Shown here: piece after piece, positions 33,701-47,300 of the stretch
Numbering within the stretch: position 1 is the stretch's first letter
How the letters are laid out: the number at the start of each line of letters is the position of its first letter
DNA from: Luzula sylvatica
Lineage: Eukaryota; Streptophyta; Magnoliopsida; Poales; Juncaceae
Direction: 5' to 3'
Length of the DNA: 64,000 nt
Assembly: GCA_946800325.1 (NCBI GenBank)
Contig: OX326956.1
Location: 50,763,052 to 50,827,051, forward strand
Notes under the pieces: model-generated
Database searches by the model: none
The model's input: only the letters and a program-made list of their open reading frames with translations
Told to the model about the DNA's origin: nothing
Position numbers and translations under genes: made by a program

Positions 33701-36700
33701 AGTGTTTGTGAAATTTGGTGAAAAGTTATGTAGTAAAAGATACGATACAAATGATCTAAAAACACGTTATTTGAACTCCTGAAAGCGTTAAAATCTTGTT
33801 TTGAATCGAAAAACAAACTTTCTTAGTGTTTGTGAAATTTGGTGAAAAGTTAGGTAGTAAAAGATACGATACAATTGATCTAAAAACACGTTATTTGAAC
33901 TCCTGAAAGCGTTAAAATCTTGTTTTGAATCGAAAAACAAACTTTCTTAGTGTTTGTGAAATTTGGTGAAAAGTTATGTAGTTTAAAGATACGATACAAA
34001 TGATCTAAAAACAAGTTATTTGAACTCCTGAAATCGTTAAAATCTTGTTTTGAATCGAAAAACAAACTTTCTTAGTGTTTGTGAAATTTGGTGAAAAGTT
34101 ATGAAGTAAACGATACGATACAAATGATCCAAAAACACGTTATTTGAACTCCTCAAAGCGTTAAAATCTAGTTTTGAATCGAAAAACAAACTTTCTTAGT
34201 GTTTGTGAAATTTGGTGAAAAGTTATGTAGTAAAAGATACGATACAATTGATCTAAAAACACGTTATTTGAACTCCCCAAAGCGTTAAAATCTTGTTTTG
34301 AATCGAAAAACAAACTTTCTTAGTGTGTGTGAAATTTGGTGAAAAGTTATGTAGTAAAAGATACGATACAAATGATCTAAAAACAAGTTATTTGAACTCC
34401 TGAAAGCGTTAAAATCTTGTTTTGAATCGAAAAACAAACTTTCTTAGTGTTTGTGAAATTTGGTGAAAAGTTAGGTAGTAAAAGATACGATACAATTGAT
34501 CTAAAAACACGTTATTTGAACTCGTCAAAGCGTTAAAATCTTGTTTTGAATCGAAAAACTAACTTTCTTAGTGTTTGTGAAATTTGGTGAAAAGTTATGT
34601 AGTAAACGATACGATACAAATGATCTAAAAACACGTTATTCGAACTCCTCAAAGCGTTAAAATCTTGTTTTGAATCTAAAAACAAACTTTCTTAGTGTTT
34701 GTGAAATTTGGTGAAAAGTTATAAAGTAAAAGATACGATGCAATTGATCTAAAAACATGTTATTTGAACTCATCAAAGCGTTAAAATCTTATTTTGAATC
34801 GAAAAACAAATTTTCTTAGTGTTTGTGAAATTTGGTGAAAATTTATGTACTAAAAGATACGATACAAATGATCTAAAAACACGTTATTTGAACTCCTCAA
34901 AGCGTTAAAATCTTGTTTTGAAATCGAATGACAAACTTTCTTAGTGTATGTGAAATTTGGTGAAAAGTTATGTTGTAAAAGATACGATACAAATGATCTA
35001 AAAACACGTTATTTGAACTCCTCAAAGCGTTAAAATCATGTTTTGAATCGAAAAACAAACATTCTTAGTGTTTGTGAAATTTGGTGAAAAGTTATGTAAT
35101 AAAAGATACGATACAAATGATATAAAAACACGTTATTTGAATTCCTCAAAGCGTAAAAATCTTGTTCTGAATCGAAAAACTAACTTTCTTAGTGTTTGTA
35201 GAATTTGGTGAAAAGTTATGTAGTAAAAGATACGATACAATTGATCTAAAAACACGTTATTTGAACTCCCCAAAGCGTTAAAATCTTGTTTTGAATCGAA
35301 AAACAAACTTTCTTAGTGTGTGTGAAATTTGGTGAAAAGTTATGTAGTAAAAGATACGATACAAATGATCTAAAAACAAGTTATTTGAACTCCTGAAAGC
35401 GTTAAAATCTTGTTTTGAATCAAAAAACAAACTTTCTTAGTGTTTGTGAAATTTGTTGAAAAGTTATAAAGTAAAAGGTACGATACAATTGATCTAAAAG
35501 CACGTTATTTGAACTCATCAAAGCGTTAAAATCTTATTTTGAATCAAAAAACAAACTTTCTTTGTGTTTGTGAAATTTGGTGAAAATTTATGTACTAAAA
35601 GGTACGATACAAATGATCTAAATACACGTTATTTGAACTCCTCATAGCGTTAAAATCTTGTTTTGAAATCGAATAGCAAACTTTCTTAGTGTTTGTGAAA
35701 TTTGGTGAAAAGTTATGTAGTAAAAGATACGATACAATTGATCTAAAAACACGTTATTTGAACTCCCCAAAGCGTTAAAATCTTGTTTTGAATCGAAAAA
35801 CAAACTTTCTTAGTGTTTGTGAAATTTGGTGAAAATTTATGTAGTAAAAGATACGGTACAAATGATCTAAAAACACGTTATTTGAACTCCTGAAAGCGTT
35901 AAAATCTTGTTTTGAATCGAAAAACAAACTTTCTTAGTGTTTGTGAAATTTGGTGAAAAGTTAGGTAGTAAAAGATACGATACAATTGATCTAAAAACAC
36001 GTTATTTGAACTCCTGAAAGCGTTAAAATCTTGTTTTGAATCGAAAAACAAACTTTCTTAGTGTTTGTGAAATTTGGTGAAAAGTTATGTAGTTTAAAGA
36101 TACGATACAAATGATCTAAAAACAAGTTATTTGAACTCCTGAAATCGTTAAAATCTTGTTTTGAATCGAAAAACAAACTTTCTTAGTTTTTGTGAAATTT
36201 GGTGAAAAGTTAGGTAGTAAAAGATACGATACAATTGATCTAAAAACACGTTATTTGAACTCCTCAAAGCGTTAAAATTTTGTTTTGAATCGAAAAACAA
36301 ACTTTCTTAGTGTTTGTGAAATTTGGTGAAAAGTTATGAAGTAAACGATACGATACAAATGATCCAAAAACACGTTATTTGAACTCCTCAAAGCGTTAAA
36401 ATCTTGTTTTGAATCGAAAAACAAACTTTCTTAGTGTTTGTGAAATTTGGTGAAAAGTTATGTAGTAAAAGATACGATACAATTGATCTAAAAACACGTT
36501 ATTTGAACTCCCCAAAGCGTTAAAATCTTGTTTTGAATCGAAAAACAAACTTTCTTAGTGTGTGTGAAATTTGGTGAAAAGTTATGTAGTAAAAGATACG
36601 ATACAAATGATCTAAAAACAAGTTATTTGAACTCCTGAAAGCGTTAAAATCTTGTTTTGAATCGAAAAACAAACTTTCTTAGTGTTTGTGAAATTTGGTG

Positions 36701-36994
36701 AAAAGTTAGGTAGTAAAAGATACGATACAATTGATCTAAAAACACGTTATTTGAACTCGTCAAAGCGTTAAAATCTTGTTTTGAATCGAAAAACTAACTT
36801 TCTTAGTGTTTGTGAAATTTGGTGAAAAGTTATGTAGTAAACGATACGATACAAATGATCTAAAAACACGTTATTCGAACTCCTCAAAGCGTTAAAATCT
36901 TGTTTTGAATCGAAAAACAAACTTTCTTAGTGTTTGTGAAATTTGGTGAAAAGTTAGGTAGTAAAAGATACGATACAATTGATCTAAAAACACG
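30787..36994 (+). repeat. Composite super-repeat, 6208-bp unit, copy 1 (50 monomers)
   Basis: It has two parts. Part 1 (30787-33269, 2483 bp, 20 monomers) is X Y' Z W G, X Y/T C P' G R, B1-B8 (32153-33145) and S. Part 2 (33270-36994, 3725 bp, 30 monomers) repeats the first 11 monomers, then has B1-B5 (from 34636), P', G/B7, B8, B9, P, G and a full X 8-mer. The marker AATCTAGTTTTG in the C monomer (near 31685 and 34168) occurs in both parts. One X monomer (31408) has TAGTCTAAAG. Confidence 0.85.
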
Positions 36995-39900
36995 TTATTT
37001 GAACTCCTGAAAGCGTTAAAATCTTGTTTTGAATCGAAAAACAAACTTTCTTAGTGTTTGTGAAATTTGGTGAAAAGTTATGTAGTTTAAAGATACGATA
37101 CAAATGATCTAAAAACAAGTTATTTGAACTCCTGAAATCGTTAAAATCTTGTTTTGAATCGAAAAACAAACTTTCTTAGTGTCTGTGAAATTTGGTGAAA
37201 AGTTATGTAGTAAAAGATACGATACAAATGATCTAAAAACACATTATTTGAACTCCTCAAAACGTTAAAATCTTGTTTTAAATCGAAAAACAAACTTTCT
37301 TAGTGTTTGTGAAATTTGGTGAAAAGTTATGTAGTAAAAGATACGATACAAATGATCTAAAAACAAGTTATTTGAACTCCTGAAAGCGTTAAAATCTTGT
37401 TTTGAATCGAAAAACAAACTTTCTTAGTGTTTGTGAAATTTGGTGAAAAGTTATGTAGTAAAAGATACGATACAAATGATCTAAAAACACGTTATTTGAA
37501 CTCCTGAAAGCGTTAAAATCTTGTTTTGAATCGAAAAACAAACTTTCTTAGTGTTTGTGAAATTTGGTGAAAAGTTAGGTAGTAAAAGATACGATACAAT
37601 TGATCTAAAAACACGTTATTTGAACTCCTGAAAGCGTTAAAATCTTGTTTTGAATCGAAAAACAAACTTTCTTAGTGTTTGTGAAATTTGGTGAAAAGTT
37701 ATGTAGTTTAAAGATACGATACAAATGATCTAAAAACAAGTTATTTGAACTCCTGAAATCGTTAAAATCTTGTTTTGAATCGAAAAACAAACTTTCTTAG
37801 TGTTTGTGAAATTTGGTGAAAAGTTATGAAGTAAACGATACGATACAAATGATCCAAAAACACGTTATTTGAACTCCTCAAAGCGTTAAAATCTAGTTTT
37901 GAATCGAAAAACAAACTTTCTTAGTGTTTGTGAAATTTGGTGAAAAGTTATGTAGTAAAAGATACGATACAATTGATCTAAAAACACGTTATTTGAACTC
38001 CCCAAAGCGTTAAAATCTTGTTTTGAATCGAAAAACAAACTTTCTTAGTGTGTGTGAAATTTGGTGAAAAGTTATGTAGTAAAAGATACGATACAAATGA
38101 TCTAAAAACAAGTTATTTGAACTCCTGAAAGCGTTAAAATCTTGTTTTGAATCGAAAAACAAACTTTCTTAGTGTTTGTGAAATTTGGTGAAAAGTTAGG
38201 TAGTAAAAGATACGATACAATTGATCTAAAAACACGTTATTTGAACTCGTCAAAGCGTTAAAATCTTGTTTTGAATCGAAAAACTAACTTTCTTAGTGTT
38301 TGTGAAATTTGGTGAAAAGTTATGTAGTAAACGATACGATACAAATGATCTAAAAACACGTTATTCGAACTCCTCAAAGCGTTAAAATCTTGTTTTGAAT
38401 CTAAAAACAAACTTTCTTAGTGTTTGTGAAATTTGGTGAAAAGTTATAAAGTAAAAGATACGATGCAATTGATCTAAAAACATGTTATTTGAACTCATCA
38501 AAGCGTTAAAATCTTATTTTGAATCGAAAAACAAATTTTCTTAGTGTTTGTGAAATTTGGTGAAAATTTATGTACTAAAAGATACGATACAAATGATCTA
38601 AAAACACGTTATTTGAACTCCTCAAAGCGTTAAAATCTTGTTTTGAAATCGAATGACAAACTTTCTTAGTGTATGTGAAATTTGGTGAAAAGTTATGTTG
38701 TAAAAGATACGATACAAATGATCTAAAAACACGTTATTTGAACTCCTCAAAGCGTTAAAATCATGTTTTGAATCGAAAAACAAACATTCTTAGTGTTTGT
38801 GAAATTTGGTGAAAAGTTATGTAATAAAAGATACGATACAAATGATATAAAAACACGTTATTTGAATTCCTCAAAGCGTAAAAATCTTGTTCTGAATCGA
38901 AAAACTAACTTTCTTAGTGTTTGTAGAATTTGGTGAAAAGTTATGTAGTAAAAGATACGATACAAATGATCTAAAAACACTTTATTTGAACTCCTCAAAG
39001 CGTTAAAATCTTGTTTTGAATATAAAAACAAACTTTCTTAGTGTTTGTGAAATTTGGTGAAAAGTTATAAAGTAAAAGATACGATACAATTGATCTAAAA
39101 ACACGTTATTTGAACTCCTCAAAGCGTTAAAATCTTGTTTTGAATCAAAAAACAAACTTTCTTAGTGTTTGTGAAATTTGTTGAAAAGTTATAAAGTAAA
39201 AGGTACGATACAATTGATCTAAAAGCACGTTATTTGAACTCATCAAAGCGTTAAAATCTTATTTTGAATCAAAAAACAAACTTTCTTTGTGTTTGTGAAA
39301 TTTGGTGAAAATTTATGTACTAAAAGGTACGATACAAATGATCTAAATACACGTTATTCGAACTCCTCAAAGCGTTAAAATCTTGTTTTGAATCGAAAAA
39401 CAAACTTTCTTAGTGTTTGTGAAATTTGGTGAAAAGTTAGGTAGTAAAAGATACGATACAATTGATCTAAAAACACGTTATTTGAACTCCTGAAAGCGTT
39501 AAAATCTTGTTTTGAATCGAAAAACAAACTTTCTTAGTGTTTGTGAAATTTGGTGAAAAGTTATGTAGTTTAAAGATACGATACAAATGATCTAAAAACA
39601 AGTTATTTGAACTCCTGAAATCGTTAAAATCTTGTTTTGAATCGAAAAACAAACTTTCTTAGTGTCTGTGAAATTTGGTGAAAAGTTATGTAGTAAAAGA
39701 TACGATACAAATGATCTAAAAACACATTATTTGAACTCCTCAAAACGTTAAAATCTTGTTTTAAATCGAAAAATAAACTTTCTTAGTGTTTGTGAAATTT
39801 GGTGAAAAGTTATGTAGTAAAAGATACGATACAAATGATCTAAAAACAAGTTATTTGAACTCCTGAAAGCGTTAAAATCTTGTTTTGAATCGAAAAACAA

Positions 39901-42900
39901 ACTTTCTTAGTGTTTGTGAAATTTGGTGAAAAGTTATGTAGTAAAAGATACGATACAAATGATCTAAAAACACGTTATTTGAACTCCTGAAAGCGTTAAA
40001 ATCTTGTTTTGAATCGAAAAACAAACTTTCTTAGTGTTTGTGAAATTTGGTGAAAAGTTAGGTAGTAAAAGATACGATACAATTGATCTAAAAACACGTT
40101 ATTTGAACTCCTGAAAGCGTTAAAATCTTGTTTTGAATCGAAAAACAAACTTTCTTAGTGTTTGTGAAATTTGGTGAAAAGTTATGTAGTTTAAAGATAC
40201 GATACAAATGATCTAAAAACAAGTTATTTGAACTCCTGAAATCGTTAAAATCTTGTTTTGAATCGAAAAACAAACTTTCTTAGTGTTTGTGAAATTTGGT
40301 GAAAAGTTATGAAGTAAACGATACGATACAAATGATCCAAAAACACGTTATTTGAACTCCTCAAAGCGTTAAAATCTAGTTTTGAATCGAAAAACAAACT
40401 TTCTTAGTGTTTGTGAAATTTGGTGAAAAGTTATGTAGTAAAAGATACGATACAATTGATCTAAAAACACGTTATTTGAACTCCCCAAAGCGTTAAAATC
40501 TTGTTTTGAATCGAAAAACAAACTTTCTTAGTGTGTGTGAAATTTGGTGAAAAGTTATGTAGTAAAAGATACGATACAAATGATCTAAAAACAAGTTATT
40601 TGAACTCCTGAAAGCGTTAAAATCTTGTTTTGAATCGAAAAACAAACTTTCTTAGTGTTTGTGAAATTTGGTGAAAAGTTAGGTAGTAAAAGATACGATA
40701 CAATTGATCTAAAAACACGTTATTTGAACTCGTCAAAGCGTTAAAATCTTGTTTTGAATCGAAAAACTAACTTTCTTAGTGTTTGTGAAATTTGGTGAAA
40801 AGTTATGTAGTAAACGATACGATACAAATGATCTAAAAACACGTTATTCGAACTCCTCAAAGCGTTAAAATCTTGTTTTGAATCTAAAAACAAACTTTCT
40901 TAGTGTTTGTGAAATTTGGTGAAAAGTTATAAAGTAAAAGATACGATGCAATTGATCTAAAAACATGTTATTTGAACTCATCAAAGCGTTAAAATCTTAT
41001 TTTGAATCGAAAAACAAATTTTCTTAGTGTTTGTGAAATTTGGTGAAAATTTATGTACTAAAAGATACGATACAAATGATCTAAAAACACGTTATTTGAA
41101 CTCCTCAAAGCGTTAAAATCTTGTTTTGAAATCGAATGACAAACTTTCTTAGTGTATGTGAAATTTGGTGAAAAGTTATGTTGTAAAAGATACGATACAA
41201 ATGATCTAAAAACACGTTATTTGAACTCCTCAAAGCGTTAAAATCATGTTTTGAATCGAAAAACAAACATTCTTAGTGTTTGTGAAATTTGGTGAAAAGT
41301 TATGTAATAAAAGATACGATACAAATGATATAAAAACACGTTATTTGAATTCCTCAAAGCGTAAAAATCTTGTTCTGAATCGAAAAACTAACTTTCTTAG
41401 TGTTTGTAGAATTTGGTGAAAAGTTATGTAGTAAAAGATACGATACAATTGATCTAAAAACACGTTATTTGAACTCCCCAAAGCGTTAAAATCTTGTTTT
41501 GAATCGAAAAACAAACTTTCTTAGTGTGTGTGAAATTTGGTGAAAAGTTATGTAGTAAAAGATACGATACAAATGATCTAAAAACAAGTTATTTGAACTC
41601 CTGAAAGCGTTAAAATCTTGTTTTGAATCAAAAAACAAACTTTCTTAGTGTTTGTGAAATTTGTTGAAAAGTTATAAAGTAAAAGGTACGATACAATTGA
41701 TCTAAAAGCACGTTATTTGAACTCATCAAAGCGTTAAAATCTTATTTTGAATCAAAAAACAAACTTTCTTTGTGTTTGTGAAATTTGGTGAAAATTTATG
41801 TACTAAAAGGTACGATACAAATGATCTAAATACACGTTATTTGAACTCCTCATAGCGTTAAAATCTTGTTTTGAAATCGAATAGCAAACTTTCTTAGTGT
41901 TTGTGAAATTTGGTGAAAAGTTATGTAGTAAAAGATACGATACAATTGATCTAAAAACACGTTATTTGAACTCCCCAAAGCGTTAAAATCTTGTTTTGAA
42001 TCGAAAAACAAACTTTCTTAGTGTTTGTGAAATTTGGTGAAAATTTATGTAGTAAAAGATACGGTACAAATGATCTAAAAACACGTTATTTGAACTCCTG
42101 AAAGCGTTAAAATCTTGTTTTGAATCGAAAAACAAACTTTCTTAGTGTTTGTGAAATTTGGTGAAAAGTTAGGTAGTAAAAGATACGATACAATTGATCT
42201 AAAAACACGTTATTTGAACTCCTGAAAGCGTTAAAATCTTGTTTTGAATCGAAAAACAAACTTTCTTAGTGTTTGTGAAATTTGGTGAAAAGTTATGTAG
42301 TTTAAAGATACGATACAAATGATCTAAAAACAAGTTATTTGAACTCCTGAAATCGTTAAAATCTTGTTTTGAATCGAAAAACAAACTTTCTTAGTTTTTG
42401 TGAAATTTGGTGAAAAGTTAGGTAGTAAAAGATACGATACAATTGATCTAAAAACACGTTATTTGAACTCCTCAAAGCGTTAAAATTTTGTTTTGAATCG
42501 AAAAACAAACTTTCTTAGTGTTTGTGAAATTTGGTGAAAAGTTATGAAGTAAACGATACGATACAAATGATCCAAAAACACGTTATTTGAACTCCTCAAA
42601 GCGTTAAAATCTTGTTTTGAATCGAAAAACAAACTTTCTTAGTGTTTGTGAAATTTGGTGAAAAGTTATGTAGTAAAAGATACGATACAATTGATCTAAA
42701 AACACGTTATTTGAACTCCCCAAAGCGTTAAAATCTTGTTTTGAATCGAAAAACAAACTTTCTTAGTGTGTGTGAAATTTGGTGAAAAGTTATGTAGTAA
42801 AAGATACGATACAAATGATCTAAAAACAAGTTATTTGAACTCCTGAAAGCGTTAAAATCTTGTTTTGAATCGAAAAACAAACTTTCTTAGTGTTTGTGAA

Positions 42901-43202
42901 ATTTGGTGAAAAGTTAGGTAGTAAAAGATACGATACAATTGATCTAAAAACACGTTATTTGAACTCGTCAAAGCGTTAAAATCTTGTTTTGAATCGAAAA
43001 ACTAACTTTCTTAGTGTTTGTGAAATTTGGTGAAAAGTTATGTAGTAAACGATACGATACAAATGATCTAAAAACACGTTATTCGAACTCCTCAAAGCGT
43101 TAAAATCTTGTTTTGAATCGAAAAACAAACTTTCTTAGTGTTTGTGAAATTTGGTGAAAAGTTAGGTAGTAAAAGATACGATACAATTGATCTAAAAACA
43201 CG
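36995..43202 (+). repeat. Composite super-repeat, 6208-bp unit, copy 2
   Basis: All X markers and both hybrid junctions of copy 1 recur at +6208: S directly after B8 near 39354, and B5 running into the P' end near 41430. The AATCTAGTTTTG mark recurs near 37893 and 40376. In its first Z monomer, AAAACAAAC is present where copy 1 has AAAATAAAC, while the second Z monomer has AAAATAAAC in both copies. Confidence 0.85.
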
Positions 43203-45561
43203 TTATTTGAACTCCTGAAAGCGTTAAAATCTTGTTTTGAATCGAAAAACAAACTTTCTTAGTGTTTGTGAAATTTGGTGAAAAGTTATGTAGTTTAAAG
43301 ATACGATACAAATGATCTAAAAACAAGTTATTTGAACTCCTGAAATCGTTAAAATCTTGTTTTGAATCGAAAAACAAACTTTCTTAGTGTCTGTGAAATT
43401 TGGTGAAAAGTTATGTAGTAAAAGATACGATACAAATGATCTAAAAACACATTATTTGAACTCCTCAAAACGTTAAAATCTTGTTTTAAATCGAAAAACA
43501 AACTTTCTTAGTGTTTGTGAAATTTGGTGAAAAGTTATGTAGTAAAAGATACGATACAAATGATCTAAAAACAAGTTATTTGAACTCCTGAAAGCGTTAA
43601 AATCTTGTTTTGAATCGAAAAACAAACTTTCTTAGTGTTTGTGAAATTTGGTGAAAAGTTATGTAGTAAAAGATACGATACAAATGATCTAAAAACACGT
43701 TATTTGAACTCCTGAAAGCGTTAAAATCTTGTTTTGAATCGAAAAACAAACTTTCTTAGTGTTTGTGAAATTTGGTGAAAAGTTAGGTAGTAAAAGATAC
43801 GATACAATTGATCTAAAAACACGTTATTTGAACTCCTGAAAGCGTTAAAATCTTGTTTTGAATCGAAAAACAAACTTTCTTAGTGTTTGTGAAATTTGGT
43901 GAAAAGTTATGTAGTTTAAAGATACGATACAAATGATCTAAAAACAAGTTATTTGAACTCCTGAAATCGTTAAAATCTTGTTTTGAATCGAAAAACAAAC
44001 TTTCTTAGTGTTTGTGAAATTTGGTGAAAAGTTATGAAGTAAACGATACGATACAAATGATCCAAAAACACGTTATTTGAACTCCTCAAAGCGTTAAAAT
44101 CTAGTTTTGAATCGAAAAACAAACTTTCTTAGTGTTTGTGAAATTTGGTGAAAAGTTATGTAGTAAAAGATACGATACAATTGATCTAAAAACACGTTAT
44201 TTGAACTCCCCAAAGCGTTAAAATCTTGTTTTGAATCGAAAAACAAACTTTCTTAGTGTGTGTGAAATTTGGTGAAAAGTTATGTAGTAAAAGATACGAT
44301 ACAAATGATCTAAAAACAAGTTATTTGAACTCCTGAAAGCGTTAAAATCTTGTTTTGAATCGAAAAACAAACTTTCTTAGTGTTTGTGAAATTTGGTGAA
44401 AAGTTAGGTAGTAAAAGATACGATACAATTGATCTAAAAACACGTTATTTGAACTCGTCAAAGCGTTAAAATCTTGTTTTGAATCGAAAAACTAACTTTC
44501 TTAGTGTTTGTGAAATTTGGTGAAAAGTTATGTAGTAAACGATACGATACAAATGATCTAAAAACACGTTATTCGAACTCCTCAAAGCGTTAAAATCTTG
44601 TTTTGAATCTAAAAACAAACTTTCTTAGTGTTTGTGAAATTTGGTGAAAAGTTATAAAGTAAAAGATACGATGCAATTGATCTAAAAACATGTTATTTGA
44701 ACTCATCAAAGCGTTAAAATCTTATTTTGAATCGAAAAACAAATTTTCTTAGTGTTTGTGAAATTTGGTGAAAATTTATGTACTAAAAGATACGATACAA
44801 ATGATCTAAAAACACGTTATTTGAACTCCTCAAAGCGTTAAAATCTTGTTTTGAAATCGAATGACAAACTTTCTTAGTGTATGTGAAATTTGGTGAAAAG
44901 TTATGTTGTAAAAGATACGATACAAATGATCTAAAAACACGTTATTTGAACTCCTCAAAGCGTTAAAATCATGTTTTGAATCGAAAAACAAACATTCTTA
45001 GTGTTTGTGAAATTTGGTGAAAAGTTATGTAATAAAAGATACGATACAAATGATATAAAAACACGTTATTTGAATTCCTCAAAGCGTAAAAATCTTGTTC
45101 TGAATCGAAAAACTAACTTTCTTAGTGTTTGTAGAATTTGGTGAAAAGTTATGTAGTAAAAGATACGATACAAATGATCTAAAAACACTTTATTTGAACT
45201 CCTCAAAGCGTTAAAATCTTGTTTTGAATATAAAAACAAACTTTCTTAGTGTTTGTGAAATTTGGTGAAAAGTTATAAAGTAAAAGATACGATACAATTG
45301 ATCTAAAAACACGTTATTTGAACTCCTCAAAGCGTTAAAATCTTGTTTTGAATCAAAAAACAAACTTTCTTAGTGTTTGTGAAATTTGTTGAAAAGTTAT
45401 AAAGTAAAAGGTACGATACAATTGATCTAAAAGCACGTTATTTGAACTCATCAAAGCGTTAAAATCTTATTTTGAATCAAAAAACAAACTTTCTTTGTGT
45501 TTGTGAAATTTGGTGAAAATTTATGTACTAAAAGGTACGATACAAATGATCTAAATACACG
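43203..45561 (+). repeat. Composite super-repeat, 6208-bp unit, partial copy 3 (2359 bp)
   Basis: It follows the unit from X Y' Z W G through X Y/T C P' G R to B8, with the AATCTAGTTTTG mark near 44101. After B8 the normal B9 (CTCATAGCG) follows at 45562, whereas copies 1 and 2 jump to S at that point. The 6208-bp periodicity ends here. Confidence 0.83.
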
Positions 45562-46927
45562 TTATTTGAACTCCTCATAGCGTTAAAATCTTGTTTTGAA
45601 ATCGAATAGCAAACTTTCTTAGTGTTTGTGAAATTTGGTGAAAAGTTATGTAGTAAAAGATACGATACAATTGATCTAAAAACACGTTATTTGAACTCCC
45701 CAAAGCGTTAAAATCTTGTTTTGAATCGAAAAACAAACTTTCTTAGTGTTTGTGAAATTTGGTGAAAATTTATGTAGTAAAAGATACGGTACAAATGATC
45801 TAAAAACACGTTATTTGAACTCCTGAAAGCGTTAAAATCTTGTTTTGAATCGAAAAACAAACTTTCTTAGTGTTTGTGAAATTTGGTGAAAAGTTAGGTA
45901 GTAAAAGATACGATACAATTGATCTAAAAACACGTTATTTGAACTCCTGAAAGCGTTAAAATCTTGTTTTGAATCGAAAAACAAACTTTCTTAGTGTTTG
46001 TGAAATTTGGTGAAAAGTTATGTAGTTTAAAGATACGATACAAATGATCTAAAAACAAGTTATTTGAACTCCTGAAATCGTTAAAATCTTGTTTTGAATC
46101 GAAAAACAAACTTTCTTAGTTTTTGTGAAATTTGGTGAAAAGTTAGGTAGTAAAAGATACGATACAATTGATCTAAAAACACGTTATTTGAACTCCTCAA
46201 AGCGTTAAAATTTTGTTTTGAATCGAAAAACAAACTTTCTTAGTGTTTGTGAAATTTGGTGAAAAGTTATGAAGTAAACGATACGATACAAATGATCCAA
46301 AAACACGTTATTTGAACTCCTCAAAGCGTTAAAATCTTGTTTTGAATCGAAAAACAAACTTTCTTAGTGTTTGTGAAATTTGGTGAAAAGTTATGTAGTA
46401 AAAGATACGATACAATTGATCTAAAAACACGTTATTTGAACTCCCCAAAGCGTTAAAATCTTGTTTTGAATCGAAAAACAAACTTTCTTAGTGTGTGTGA
46501 AATTTGGTGAAAAGTTATGTAGTAAAAGATACGATACAAATGATCTAAAAACAAGTTATTTGAACTCCTGAAAGCGTTAAAATCTTGTTTTGAATCGAAA
46601 AACAAACTTTCTTAGTGTTTGTGAAATTTGGTGAAAAGTTAGGTAGTAAAAGATACGATACAATTGATCTAAAAACACGTTATTTGAACTCGTCAAAGCG
46701 TTAAAATCTTGTTTTGAATCGAAAAACTAACTTTCTTAGTGTTTGTGAAATTTGGTGAAAAGTTATGTAGTAAACGATACGATACAAATGATCTAAAAAC
46801 AAGTTATTCGAACTCCTCAAATCGTTAAAATCTTGTTTTGAATCGAAAAACAAACTTTCTTAGTGTCTGTGAAATTTGGTGAAAAGTTAGGTAGTAAAAG
46901 ATACGATACAAATGATCTAAAAACACA
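45562..46927 (+). repeat. B9-P-G and a family X 8-mer ending in a patchwork monomer
   Basis: B9, P and G occupy 45562-45934. The 8-mer 45935-46927 has Y of subtype a (AGTTTTTGTG). Its last monomer (46804-46927) is not a clean S: S-type and Y'-type markers alternate along it. The R monomer before it ends CAAG rather than CACG. Confidence 0.82.
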
Positions 46928-47300
46928 TTATTTGAACTCCTGAAAGCGTTAAAATCTTGTTTTGAATCGAAAAACAAACTTTCTTAGTGTTTGTGAAATT
47001 TGGTGAAAAGTTATGTAGTTTAAAGATACGATACAAATGATCTAAAAACAAGTTATTTGAACTCCTGAAATCGTTAAAATCTTGTTTTGAATCGAAAAAC
47101 AAACTTTCTTAGTGTCTGTGAAATTTGGTGAAAAGTTATGTAGTAAAAGATACGATACAAATGATCTAAAAACACGTTATTTGAACTCCTGAAAGCGTTA
47201 AAATCTTGTTTTGAATCGAAAAACAAACTTTCTTAGTGTTTGTGAAATTTGGTGAAAAGTTAGGTAGTAAAAGATACGATACAATTGATCTAAAAACACG
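46928..47300 (+). repeat. Shortened family X sub-unit (3 monomers, 373 bp)
   Basis: X, then a monomer that begins like Y' (GAAATCG, GTCTGTG) but ends CACG, then G. Compared with the 5-mer X Y' Z W G two monomers are missing, consistent with an in-register Y'/W exchange. Confidence 0.8.
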
